DNA of 14,666 nucleotides. Origin: CAVBBU01 sp963593765. Lineage in GTDB: Bacteria > Bacillota > Clostridia > Lachnospirales > Lachnospiraceae. The stretch lies in the NCBI GenBank assembly GCA_963593765.1, contig CAVBBU010000049.1:1-14666 (forward strand). Reading direction: 5' to 3'. Both the position numbers and the translations under genes were made by a program. Under the pieces are notes generated by a model. The model had not been told where the DNA came from and ran no database searches. It saw only the letters and a program-made list of their open reading frames with translations. This document shows positions 1-5,598 of this stretch, piece by piece (positions within the stretch are counted from its first letter, which is position 1; each line of letters opens with the position of its first letter).

Positions 1-50
1 CTAGAGTGCGAACGTACCTGCATAATACGTATGTGCTGTGAGAAGGGCGT
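1..50. repeat. Partial copy of a palindromic repeat element, truncated by the window edge
   Basis: These 50 bases match 14508-14560 in the same orientation at roughly 85-90 percent by eye. Both begin CTAGAGTGCGAACGTACC, share GCAT..TA..TATGTGCTG and end GGCGT; immediately after GGCGT the two sequences diverge, which marks a boundary. At the other end of the window the matching sequence is the right half of a long inverted repeat, so this is probably the right half of a second copy whose left half lies outside the window. No coding potential is seen. Confidence 0.7.
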
Positions 51-253
51 ATGTTTGCATAAAACTGATCTATAGAATTAATTTTATTGAAATAAAAATC
101 GTAATTTTTAAGTAAATCAAAAACTAGCGAAGAATTAAAAGCAACGCTAGTCTTTGAAATTTATATTATAAATATATTTTACAAACAGTCGTATATTCCG
201 TATAAAGTAGCGCTCGCAGCTACGCTGGAAACCGCTATGCACTGCTCACACTC

Positions 254-284
254 TTTAGTCGGGAACACTTTCTTCCCGACTAAA
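254..284. repeat. Perfect 12-bp inverted repeat (hairpin)
   Basis: TTTAGTCGGGAA at 254-265 and TTCCCGACTAAA at 273-284 are perfect reverse complements around the 7-base loop CACTTTC. No T-tract follows on either strand, so a terminator role is not supported by the sequence. Confidence 0.8.
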
Positions 285-301
285 TCGGATCAGAAGGTGT
301 G

Positions 302-338
302 CGAAATTTCTAAATAACAAAGTTGTTAAGAAATTTCG
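302..338. repeat. Bulged 15-bp hairpin
   Basis: CGAAATTTCT at 302-311 pairs with AGAAATTTCG at 329-338. After a 3-base bulge (AAA), TAACA (315-319) pairs with TGTTA (324-328) around a 4-base loop. The bulged double stem looks like structured RNA rather than a chance palindrome. It lies about 70 bases beyond the stop codon of the surface-protein gene but lacks a U-tract in that direction. Confidence 0.65.
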
Positions 339-408
339 GATATACTCTAATTCGTTAATTTAAATATTTAAATACAAGTTATATTATACAAGTCTTAAAT
401 ACTAGAAT

Positions 409-2736
409 TTATCTAACCCATGCTCCGCTTGCATCTACCGTATAGTTATCCGGTGTTACTGTATTCGCATACATAGAGCCGAATGGGCGGTTGTCATTAA
501 GGTTGCTATATATCCAGAAGCCTGTCGATGCATCAAAGCTGTATGTAGGAGCAGCTGGTGGTGCTGCAAAGTAATAGTCCTTACCATTTATACTTTGCCA
601 GCCTGTTAGTGCTTCTCCTGTGCTTAGAGATAGGTAGTACCAGTAGCCGTCCTGTGGCTCGTTATACCAGCCGTATAGCTTACCCATGTTTTCATCACAG
701 TAATACCACTTATCCTCTAGCTTATCATATATCCAGCCAGTTACTAGGTATCCATCAGAGCCAAATGCATAATATTCATTGCCTGCCTTCTGCCAAAGGA
801 TCTTCTCTACCTTGTTACCATCCAAATCTGTTACAGTAGTTCCCTTAGCTAGGATGCCGTCAGAATTTCTGTATTTCCAGCCTTTACTATCTTTTATCCA
901 GCCAGTGCTTACACTTGATGAGCTGCCACCTGCGCTACTACTATCCTTCTTACCTGTTGCAGGTATCTCAAAATATGACTTAGGCTTATCTACAAGTGTT
1001 CCTAGTGTAGCCGGATATATAAACCACTCACTGCAGTGGCTGCACTCAAAATGCTCTCTATATCCTACTTCCGTGCTAGTCGGAGCCTTCTCATCAACCT
1101 TAGTAACTATATGGTCACCTTGTCTATATTCGCACTTAGTACAGACATTATCTTCACCCCATACATGATCCGAAAGATCCGTAAAGCCTTCCTTCGTATC
1201 CTTGAATGGACAGTTTTGATCTGTGCACTTATATCCATGCTGCTTATCATCATATGGAGTTAATTCATCACCAGGCGTACATGTATGCTTTATCCTTTCA
1301 GCCTTTACAGCATAGGCTAATGTACTTCCCTTCTCTACAGGAATCTCAAGCCAGACCTTGCAGCTTTCTGAATAAGGATCTATAGCTGCTGCAGCTATTC
1401 CTGTCGTTGCTGCAATCTCATCTACTGTAACCTTAATCTCTTCATTTCCGCTTATCTGCCTGCTGTAATACCAGTCTACATCACCGCTCTTACCCTGCAC
1501 CACAAGAGCTACGTCTGATGTTGTACTGCCCTTCTGCGCTATTATATAGCCCTTATAGCTCTCATAGGCCTTAACACTGCCAATGCTTTCATTAATACCA
1601 TTAAAGCGAAGCATCATTGCATCCTGCTTTTTTACAATATTTCCATCATCATCAAGCTCATCACACGTAGAAATAATCCCTCCTACTGCTGTTGTACTCG
1701 TTGCAGCTGGAGCAGCGGAGGCAAAAAGGACGTTTGAAAGATTCAAATTTGAAGCGGGGCGCACGCCGATGCTGAAAAAGTTCACTTTGCTGTAGCCCAC
1801 GCCGTAGCTGTTGGAGACGACGCCCGGATCCGCGATCAAGCTGTAGGCATAGCTACCACTATACGGCGACCGCAGCCAGAACCAATAGTAATCCCCACTT
1901 GCTGGCTTCGGCCAATATGCATCCATCGCTAGTATCTTTTTGCCCTTTTCACTTCCTACATAAAACTTTGTATCATCCTGTCCATCAGCCCACGGATAGC
2001 TTGCTTTCTTGCCATTATAATCCCACGCACCTAGGTAGAGCTTATCGCTGGTTGTATAGTAATTTGGCTCATCAAGATATGCATTCTTCTTTTTTCCTCT
2101 AAAATCATCTGTTCTTACCTCAGTTGCCTGAAGCAAATCCAGTTCAGCTTTACTAAACAACTTTGATTTACCGTTAGATGCGTACCTATCCGCAGATATA
2201 TTAGTAACACTATCATCTATAGCCTTTTCGTCTACTATCTGCTGGAGAACTTGTCTTATATCACTTGCTCCGTAATGGTTTGGTGATACATTTGTTGGTG
2301 CTCCTGTGCCTTCTTCGTATGCTCCCATATCTGACGTGCAGTCTTTATCTGTATTATAATCATTTTCAAACATTACAGATGGCTTGGTATCGCTTTGATA
2401 ATAAATCATATTGCTGTCTGCAAAGATGACTGTGTTATCCTTACCCTCATTCACACCCTTATCACCGCCTAGGATGTACCATTCCTGAGCACTCCCATCC
2501 TCGTTCTTTCCGAATTTAAGCTTGCCTTTTGTACCTGTAAACTTACCCTCATCATCATACTTCGGTGTAAATGTATCATCTGCAAGAGTATCCTTATCTG
2601 CATACGCAGCTACACTAGGTGTATTGTCTGTCTCTGCATGTATGCTTATGCTATCTACTGCTGACAGCGAAAGCCCCATCAGCATACTTGCTGTAAGCAG
2701 CAGTGCCATCCCACTTTTCATCTCTGCTTTAAACAT
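409..2736 (-). CDS. Secreted DUF6273-type surface protein with cell-wall-binding repeats
   Basis: This 775-residue protein is exported and probably held on the cell wall; its ligand is unknown. Residues 1-34 form a signal peptide: K3/K7, then a hydrophobic core and a small-residue cleavage site around IHA. Residues 86-331 resemble the DUF6273 module, beginning with WYILGG and ending WFWLRSP (285-291), a Tyr/Ser/Asn/Gly-rich stretch, and GVRPASNLNL. Residues 480-570 hold cysteine pairs (C504/C509, C532/C535, C565/C568) of the kind seen in Clostridial surface proteins. A Ser/Gly linker (598-611) leads to Trp/Tyr-rich choline-binding-like repeats from 612 to the end (GWIKDSKGWKY, GWIYDKLEDKWYY, GWYNEPQDGYWYY, GWQSINGKDYYF). 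The ATG is preceded by GGGAGA on the minus strand. Bases about 1713-1880 are markedly richer in GC than the rest of the gene. The domain assignment is by motif recognition; the biological role is unknown. Confidence 0.88.
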   Translation of the reverse strand: MFKAEMKSGMALLLTASMLMGLSLSAVDSISIHAETDNTPSVAAYADKDTLADDTFTPKYDDEGKFTGTKGKLKFGKNEDGSAQEWYILGGDKGVNEGKDNTVIFADSNMIYYQSDTKPSVMFENDYNTDKDCTSDMGAYEEGTGAPTNVSPNHYGASDIRQVLQQIVDEKAIDDSVTNISADRYASNGKSKLFSKAELDLLQATEVRTDDFRGKKKNAYLDEPNYYTTSDKLYLGAWDYNGKKASYPWADGQDDTKFYVGSEKGKKILAMDAYWPKPASGDYYWFWLRSPYSGSYAYSLIADPGVVSNSYGVGYSKVNFFSIGVRPASNLNLSNVLFASAAPAATSTTAVGGIISTCDELDDDGNIVKKQDAMMLRFNGINESIGSVKAYESYKGYIIAQKGSTTSDVALVVQGKSGDVDWYYSRQISGNEEIKVTVDEIAATTGIAAAAIDPYSESCKVWLEIPVEKGSTLAYAVKAERIKHTCTPGDELTPYDDKQHGYKCTDQNCPFKDTKEGFTDLSDHVWGEDNVCTKCEYRQGDHIVTKVDEKAPTSTEVGYREHFECSHCSEWFIYPATLGTLVDKPKSYFEIPATGKKDSSSAGGSSSSVSTGWIKDSKGWKYRNSDGILAKGTTVTDLDGNKVEKILWQKAGNEYYAFGSDGYLVTGWIYDKLEDKWYYCDENMGKLYGWYNEPQDGYWYYLSLSTGEALTGWQSINGKDYYFAAPPAAPTYSFDASTGFWIYSNLNDNRPFGSMYANTVTPDNYTVDASGAWVR
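1713..1880 (-). other. GC-rich, NNC-codon-rich variable patch inside the surface-protein gene
   Basis: The patch encodes about residues 286-342, from just inside the WLRSP motif through GVRPASN to VLFASAA. By hand count, 1751-1860 is about 59 percent GC, against about 37 percent in 1621-1680 next to it. Between residues 297 and 328 the codons include runs of AAC, AGC, TAC, GGC, TTC and ATC, with GTG, GCG and CGC, whereas the rest of the gene uses A/T-ending codons more freely. The position matches the surface-exposed, family-variable end of DUF6273-type domains. The patch could be an imported cassette or a hypermutated target; no donor copy is in the window. Confidence 0.5.
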
Positions 2737-2783
2737 AAATCTCCCTACTCCTCTTACTCAACAATTTGTATTGCCATTTTTAT

Positions 2784-2812
2784 ATGTTATCATACCCCCC
2801 CCCGTTAGTCAA
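2784..2812 (-). promoter_or_regulatory. Surface-protein promoter with a G9 tract in the spacer
   Basis: On the minus strand a -35 box TTGACT (2807-2812) is followed by a 17-base spacer and TAACAT as -10 (2784-2789). The spacer contains nine consecutive Gs (seen as C9 at 2795-2803 on the plus strand). A start near 2777 would leave a leader of about 40 bases before the ATG at 2736, with GGGAGA as the ribosome binding site. An alternative -10, TATGAT, lies only 12 bases from the -35 with the present tract length. A short inverted repeat, GTTAG (2804-2808) and CTAAC (2815-2819), straddles the -35 box. Confidence 0.55.
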
Positions 2813-2890
2813 CGCTAACTTGTCTACATTATGTCAATCCGTCTAACAGCATCCCAGCCACTCCATTTCCTACAGTAACTTCCCTCCCTA

Positions 2891-2915
2891 AAATCGCACT
2901 AATATCCTGCGATTT
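2891..2915. promoter_or_regulatory. Perfect 8-bp palindrome upstream of hsp20, possible operator
   Basis: AAATCGCA (2891-2898) and TGCGATTT (2908-2915) are perfect reverse complements separated by 9 bases. The site lies about 55 bases upstream of the hsp20 -35 box and about 80 bases upstream of the surface-protein -35 box. It has no T-tract, so an operator-like role is more plausible than a terminator. No regulator is identified. Confidence 0.4.
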
Positions 2916-2955
2916 CCCCCACTCTTACAGAATAAAGGAAAAAAATTTAAAAAAA

Positions 2956-2982
2956 TTAGCACTCGCCTCTTGACAGTGCTAA
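2956..2982 (+). promoter_or_regulatory. CIRCE operator (HrcA binding site)
   Basis: TTAGCACTC (2956-2964), nine bases, then CAGTGCTAA (2974-2982). This is the CIRCE heat-shock element with its standard spacing and one departure from consensus, C for G at the first base of the right arm. HrcA bound here would cover the -35 box of the hsp20 promoter, so the element should repress hsp20 at normal temperature and release it on heat shock. Confidence 0.92.
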
Positions 2983-2998
2983 CAATGCGTGTTATAGT
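2970..2998 (+). promoter_or_regulatory. Sigma-A promoter of hsp20
   Basis: A perfect -35 TTGACA (2970-2975), a 17-base spacer and -10 TATAGT (2993-2998). The -35 box is embedded in the right half of the CIRCE element. A strong AAGGAGG (3028-3034) sits 8 bases before the hsp20 ATG. Confidence 0.88.
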
Positions 2999-3042
2999 AC
3001 AGCTATAACAAAGCTAACCTAAATAAAAAGGAGGAATTAATT

Positions 3043-3507
3043 ATGATGTATATGCCTAGTATATTTGGAGATAATTATTTTGATGTTGACACTATGATGG
3101 ATTGGCCTTTTAGCCTAGATTTCTTTGATAATAAAAGAAATCCGCTATATGGCAAGCACCAGAAGAATCTTATGAAGACTGATATCAAGGAACAGCCTGA
3201 TAAGTATTGCTTAGATGTAGACCTTCCCGGATTTAAGAAGGACGAGCTTCACCTAGAGCTTAAAAATGGCTATATGACCATCAGTGCAAGTAAGAGCCTA
3301 GATAAGGATGAAAAGCAGCAGGACGGAACCTATCTAAGACGTGAGCGTTATAGTGGCTCAATGGCTAGAAGCTTCTATGTAGGAGAGGGTGTAAAGCAGG
3401 AGGATATCAAGGCTAGGTTTGAGGATGGTATCCTTAAAATCGAGGTTCCTAAAAAAGAGGCCGCAAAGACTGTACAAGAAAATAACTATATAGCTATCGA
3501 AGGTTAA
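3043..3507 (+). CDS. hsp20: Small heat shock protein, Hsp20/alpha-crystallin family
   Basis: An ATP-independent cytoplasmic holdase chaperone that binds unfolding proteins under heat stress, acting as an oligomer. At 154 residues it has the usual bacterial sHSP length. Residues 1-44 are a short aromatic/Met-rich N-terminal arm (IFGDNYFDVDTMMDWPFSLDFF). The alpha-crystallin domain spans about 45-137, from DIKEQPDKYCLDVDLPGFKKDEL to the signature FEDGILKIEVPK. The C-terminal tail ends NNYIAIEG, with an I-x-I-like motif for oligomer contacts. It is a monocistronic gene with its own CIRCE-controlled promoter and a hairpin terminator. Two adjacent ATG codons (3043 and 3046) could serve as start; the first has better spacing from AAGGAGG. 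Confidence 0.95.
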   Translation: MMYMPSIFGDNYFDVDTMMDWPFSLDFFDNKRNPLYGKHQKNLMKTDIKEQPDKYCLDVDLPGFKKDELHLELKNGYMTISASKSLDKDEKQQDGTYLRRERYSGSMARSFYVGEGVKQEDIKARFEDGILKIEVPKKEAAKTVQENNYIAIEG

Positions 3508-3526
3508 TATAGAAGCTAAGAATTAT

Positions 3527-3560
3527 AAAAGGTGGTGCCTTTTAAGTGGCATCACCTTTT
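3527..3560 (+). terminator. Intrinsic terminator of hsp20
   Basis: AAAAGGTGGTGCC (3527-3539) pairs with GGCATCACCTTTT (3548-3560) over 13 bp with one G-T pair and an 8-base loop. The right arm ends in TTTT and continues as a moderately T-rich stretch. It begins 20 bases after the hsp20 stop codon. Confidence 0.8.
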
Positions 3561-3576
3561 AGCTTTATAGAAAATT

Positions 3577-3612
3577 ACAAAAGAGCCACGCTCCGTACGG
3601 AATGCAGCTCTT
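3577..3612 (-). terminator. Intrinsic terminator of the rpsF-ssb-rpsR operon
   Basis: On the minus strand AAGAGC (3612-3607) starts a stem of about 13-15 bp with several G-U pairs and one mismatch, which closes with GCTCTT (3586-3581) and runs into TTTT. It begins 18 bases past the rpsR stop codon and stands back to back with the hsp20 terminator, separating the two convergent units. Confidence 0.75.
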
Positions 3613-3629
3613 AAATTGCAAATTATTAA

Positions 3630-3902
3630 TTATTCAACTACATATGGCATAAGAGCGATATGTCTTGCTCTCTTTACCGCATTAGTAATCTCTCTCTGGT
3701 GCATAGCACATGTACCAGTAATTCTACGAGGAAGTATCTTACCTCTCTCTGATACATACTTCTTCATAGTTGCAACATCTTTATAATCAACCTTCTTTGT
3801 AGCATCCTCGCAGAAAGCACAAACCTTCTTTCTTCTACGCATGCCCATACCAGGTCTTCTAGTTCTTGGACCATCTGCCTTATCTGACTTGTTAAATGCC
3901 AT
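3630..3902 (-). CDS. rpsR: 30S ribosomal protein S18 (zinc-binding form)
   Basis: A small-subunit protein that pairs with S6 on the platform of the 30S particle and contacts 16S rRNA. The 90 residues start MAFNKSDKADGPRTRRPG; the basic stretch RRRKK (22-26) is followed by the S18 core with KVCAFCED (27-33), GKILPRRITGTCAMHQR (54-70) and AVKRARHIALMPY (75-87). The CAFC pair with CAMH (C28, C31, C65, H68) marks the zinc-binding form of S18. The chosen ATG has AAGGGG nine bases upstream. An in-frame GTG seven codons earlier has no ribosome binding site, so it is not used here. It is the last gene of the rpsF-ssb-rpsR operon and lies 65 bases after ssb. Confidence 0.95.
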   Translation of the reverse strand: MAFNKSDKADGPRTRRPGMGMRRRKKVCAFCEDATKKVDYKDVATMKKYVSERGKILPRRITGTCAMHQREITNAVKRARHIALMPYVVE

Positions 3903-3967
3903 CTTAATAATCCCCTTTCTCACCTTGGCTATGTCTTAAACCCTTATCATAGCACCCTCGGCGTTAT

Positions 3968-4411
3968 CTAGTTGAATGGAAGTCCCTCATCCTCGACTCC
4001 ATCCGGAATGTTCATAAATCCATCTGAGCTTGCTGCCTCTGGTGAAGGCTTCTGGCTGGCACTGTAGCCGCCATCACTTGCACCCTTGCTGTCTGCAAAC
4101 TCCTGACTGTCTACTATAATCTCTGTAGTATAAACCTTCTGTCCTTCCTTGTTAGTATAGCTTCCTGTTTGGATGCGGCCAGAAATAAGAACTCTCATTC
4201 CCTGACGGAAATACTTCTCTGCAAACTCGCCTGCCTTATCAAATGCAACGCAAGGTATAAAATCCGCATTCTGCGCACCGTCTTGACTATTCCTGCTTCC
4301 ACGTCTGTCTACTGCAAGTGTATATCTTGCTATAGCCATGCTTCTTTCGCCGCTGCTGTATCTAACCTCAGGATCTCTTGTAAGTCTACCCATTATTATA
4401 GCTCTATTCAT
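3968..4411 (-). CDS. ssb: Single-stranded DNA-binding protein
   Basis: Binds single-stranded DNA during replication, repair and recombination and recruits partner proteins through its C-terminal tip. The 147-residue protein has an OB fold over about residues 1-105: MNRAIIMGRLTRDPEVRY at the start, FIPCVAFDKAGEFAEKYFRQG (51-71), and VLISGRIQTGSY (74-85). A flexible Ser/Gly/Ala-rich linker leads to an acidic tip, VEDEGLPFN. The tip departs slightly from the usual DDDLPF in having an extra terminal Asn. The ATG is preceded by GGAGAGGA. It sits between rpsF and rpsR, the conserved bacterial arrangement, so it should be co-transcribed with them. Confidence 0.97.
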   Translation of the reverse strand: MNRAIIMGRLTRDPEVRYSSGERSMAIARYTLAVDRRGSRNSQDGAQNADFIPCVAFDKAGEFAEKYFRQGMRVLISGRIQTGSYTNKEGQKVYTTEIIVDSQEFADSKGASDGGYSASQKPSPEAASSDGFMNIPDGVEDEGLPFN

Positions 4412-4446
4412 ATTTTCCTCTCCATATATGACCGTCGCCGATCAAA

Positions 4447-4740
4447 CTAAGCCTCGTCTTCTTTAACGATAAGGAATCTAACAACCGGCTCCATAATACG
4501 AATATGTGCTTCTACTTCAGCTGGTGTTGTTGGATCCTCTGACTCGAAGTGTATGAAGTAATAATAAGCATCCTTCATCTTCTGGATGTCGTAAGCAAGT
4601 CTTTTCTTGCCCCAATCATCTACGCTATTAACAGTACCATGGAATCTTGTTATATATCCCTGAACCTTCTCAAGTGCTGCTGCTCTAGCGTCATCTTCGA
4701 GCTTTTCGCTAAGTACGAGTGCTAACTCATATTTACTCAT
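4447..4740 (-). CDS. rpsF: 30S ribosomal protein S6
   Basis: Binds the central domain of 16S rRNA as a heterodimer with S18. The 97-residue product starts MSKYELALVLSEKLEDDARAA and contains the characteristic WGKKRLAYDIQKMKDAYYYFIHFE (core WGKKRLAYDI) and RIMEPVVRFLIVKEDE. Many relatives begin with the same M-x-K-Y-E pattern. The start at 4740 is supported by AAGGAGGT seven bases upstream; the frame stays open for 28 more codons upstream, but that part has no ribosome binding site or family similarity and overlaps the leader. It is the first gene of the rpsF-ssb-rpsR operon, 35 bases ahead of ssb. Confidence 0.96.
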   Translation of the reverse strand: MSKYELALVLSEKLEDDARAAALEKVQGYITRFHGTVNSVDDWGKKRLAYDIQKMKDAYYYFIHFESEDPTTPAEVEAHIRIMEPVVRFLIVKEDEA

Positions 4741-4765
4741 CTGCTCTACCTCCTTTTGGTCTCTG

Positions 4766-4788
4766 GCCTCCGATTCAGCTTCGGAAGC
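4766..4788 (-). promoter_or_regulatory. Leader hairpin of rpsF, candidate S6:S18 autoregulatory element
   Basis: In the rpsF leader, GCTTCCGA and TCGGAGGC (minus strand; plus-strand arms 4781-4788 and 4766-4773) form an 8-bp stem with one G-U pair around a 7-base loop. Many bacteria control rpsF through an mRNA leader bound by the S6:S18 complex, in which CCG and GGC elements are important; both triplets occur here. Position and composition fit, but I cannot confirm that the hairpin matches the known consensus. Confidence 0.4.
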
Positions 4789-4814
4789 AAGGTCTTTGTG
4801 TGTCACGAATATAA

Positions 4815-4843
4815 ATTTTATCAAATTGTGCCCTAAAGTGCAA
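4815..4843 (-). promoter_or_regulatory. Promoter of the rpsF-ssb-rpsR operon
   Basis: On the minus strand the extended -10 TGATAAAAT has TAAAAT at 4820-4815. A weak -35 TTGCAC (4843-4838) lies 17 bases upstream. A start near 4808 would give a leader of about 68 bases, which contains the rpsF hairpin. Confidence 0.6.
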
Positions 4844-4850
4844 GATTTTA

Positions 4851-4859
4851 TGATAGAAT
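4851..4859 (+). promoter_or_regulatory. Extended -10 promoter of aroK
   Basis: TGATAGAAT at 4851-4859 is an extended -10 box (TG, one base, TAGAAT). No good -35 is seen at the expected distance. Transcription would start near 4866, about 20 bases before the aroK ATG; GAGGA precedes the ATG. This promoter is divergent from that of rpsF and nearly overlaps it. Confidence 0.5.
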
Positions 4860-4886
4860 ATTCCTACTAATGCGAGGATTTTTTAT

Positions 4887-5411
4887 ATGATTACTTTACA
4901 TAAATCTATAGTGCTATGCGGCTTTATGGCTGCAGGCAAAACAACGATCGGGAAAATGCTATCTACGCGGCTAGAGCTTCCCTTTGTTGATACAGACAAG
5001 CTTATAGTCAAAAAATGTCAAATGCCTATACCTGATATTTTCAAACAATATGGAGAGGCTTATTTTCGTGATGTGGAATATGAGGTTGCTAAGGCTATAA
5101 AGGATTTAGATCCATCTGTGGTTTCTAGCGGTGGCGGTATGCTAACCTTTGAGAGAAATGCTAAGGCACTTAGTAGCTCCTCTATAATTATATGCCTTGA
5201 TAGAGATTTTAATAAGCTATATGCTAAGCTTAAATCCGACTCAACAAGACCTATGGTATATAACAAATCAGAGGAAGAGGTTAGAGCACTATATAATACG
5301 CGAATGAGCTTATACAAAAAATATTCTACATATGTTATAGCTAATAACCATTCTGCCTCTGACTGTGTAGATAATATTATAAGGCTGCTTAGTAAAAGCA
5401 CTTCTTATTAA
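4887..5411 (+). CDS. aroK: Shikimate kinase
   Basis: Phosphorylates shikimate at the 3-hydroxyl with ATP, the fifth step of the chorismate pathway to aromatic amino acids, in the cytoplasm. The 174 residues match the single-domain AroK length. Visible motifs are the Walker A loop GFMAAGKT (12-19), the Mg/shikimate-binding DTD (35-37), R61 in FRDVE, the substrate-binding SGGGM (81-85), the lid Arg in TRP (R121), and a Y-x-x-R motif with R139. No other shikimate-pathway gene is nearby, so it stands alone here. It is transcribed divergently from rpsF. Its stop codon overlaps the stop of the convergent DUF951 gene by 4 bases, and no clear terminator separates them. Confidence 0.95.
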   Translation: MITLHKSIVLCGFMAAGKTTIGKMLSTRLELPFVDTDKLIVKKCQMPIPDIFKQYGEAYFRDVEYEVAKAIKDLDPSVVSSGGGMLTFERNAKALSSSSIIICLDRDFNKLYAKLKSDSTRPMVYNKSEEEVRALYNTRMSLYKKYSTYVIANNHSASDCVDNIIRLLSKSTSY

Positions 5412-5596
5412 TTATCATTTTTTGTAATTATCTTTTTTATATTTTTTTCAAGCTGTACTCTGGGAATCATAAGCTGATGCTCACAGCCACAGCATTTTAA
5501 TCTAAAATCCTGTCCTATTCTAAGCACCTCCCATTCACTGCTTCCGCAAGGGTGCTTTTTCTTAAGCCTAACTATATCTCCAACATTAATTTGCAT
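5408..5596 (-). CDS. DUF951 family protein
   Basis: A small cytoplasmic protein of 62 residues with no experimentally assigned role that I know of. It matches the DUF951 pattern seen across Firmicutes: N-terminal VGDIVRLKKKHPCGSSEWEVLRIG (core VRLKKKHPCGS), then DFRLKCCGCEHQLMIPR with three cysteines (C35, C36, C38). Together with C17 these could bind a metal or nucleic acid, but that is a guess. It starts 2 bases after the sirtuin stop codon and is probably translated from the same transcript. AGTAGG about 11 bases before the ATG is a weak ribosome binding site. The 3' end overlaps aroK by 4 bases on the opposite strand. Confidence 0.9.
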   Translation of the reverse strand: MQINVGDIVRLKKKHPCGSSEWEVLRIGQDFRLKCCGCEHQLMIPRVQLEKNIKKIITKNDN

Positions 5597-5598
5597 AC

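Larger units (their letters stand above)
51..408. other. Non-coding, stem-loop-rich intergenic region
   Basis: No gene-like frame is visible here. The region is AT-rich at both ends and holds at least four stem-loops. ACTAGCG (123-129) pairs with CGCTAGT (145-151). GTAGC (207-211) pairs with GCTAC (219-223). A perfect 12-bp stem lies at 254-284 and a 15-bp bulged stem at 302-338. None is followed by a clear T-run on either strand, so they are not convincing intrinsic terminators, and no terminator for the surface-protein gene was identified. The region could encode a structured RNA or be the remnant of a mobile element; the sequence does not decide which. Confidence 0.5.

Noticed and set aside
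254..284. Perfect hairpin as a terminator for the surface-protein gene
   Set aside because: No T-tract follows in either direction, and it is about 125 bases past the stop codon.
285..301. Resemblance of TCGGATCAGA and following bases to CCGAATCAGAG at 14583-14593
   Set aside because: The match is short and scattered, so homology of the left and right flanks beyond GGCGT is not supported.
952..966. IPATG (residues 591-595) in the surface protein as a sortase signal
   Set aside because: It is followed by about 180 more residues of repeats instead of a hydrophobic segment and basic tail at the C-terminus, so it does not fit a sorting signal.
4741..4824. N-terminal extension of S6 by 28 codons
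   Set aside because: AAGGAGGT lies just before the inner ATG at 4740, S6 proteins start at that point, and the extension overlaps the leader and the promoter.
5060..5401. Minus-strand open frame opposite aroK
   Set aside because: It lies wholly within aroK, which carries all shikimate kinase motifs, and has no motif of its own.
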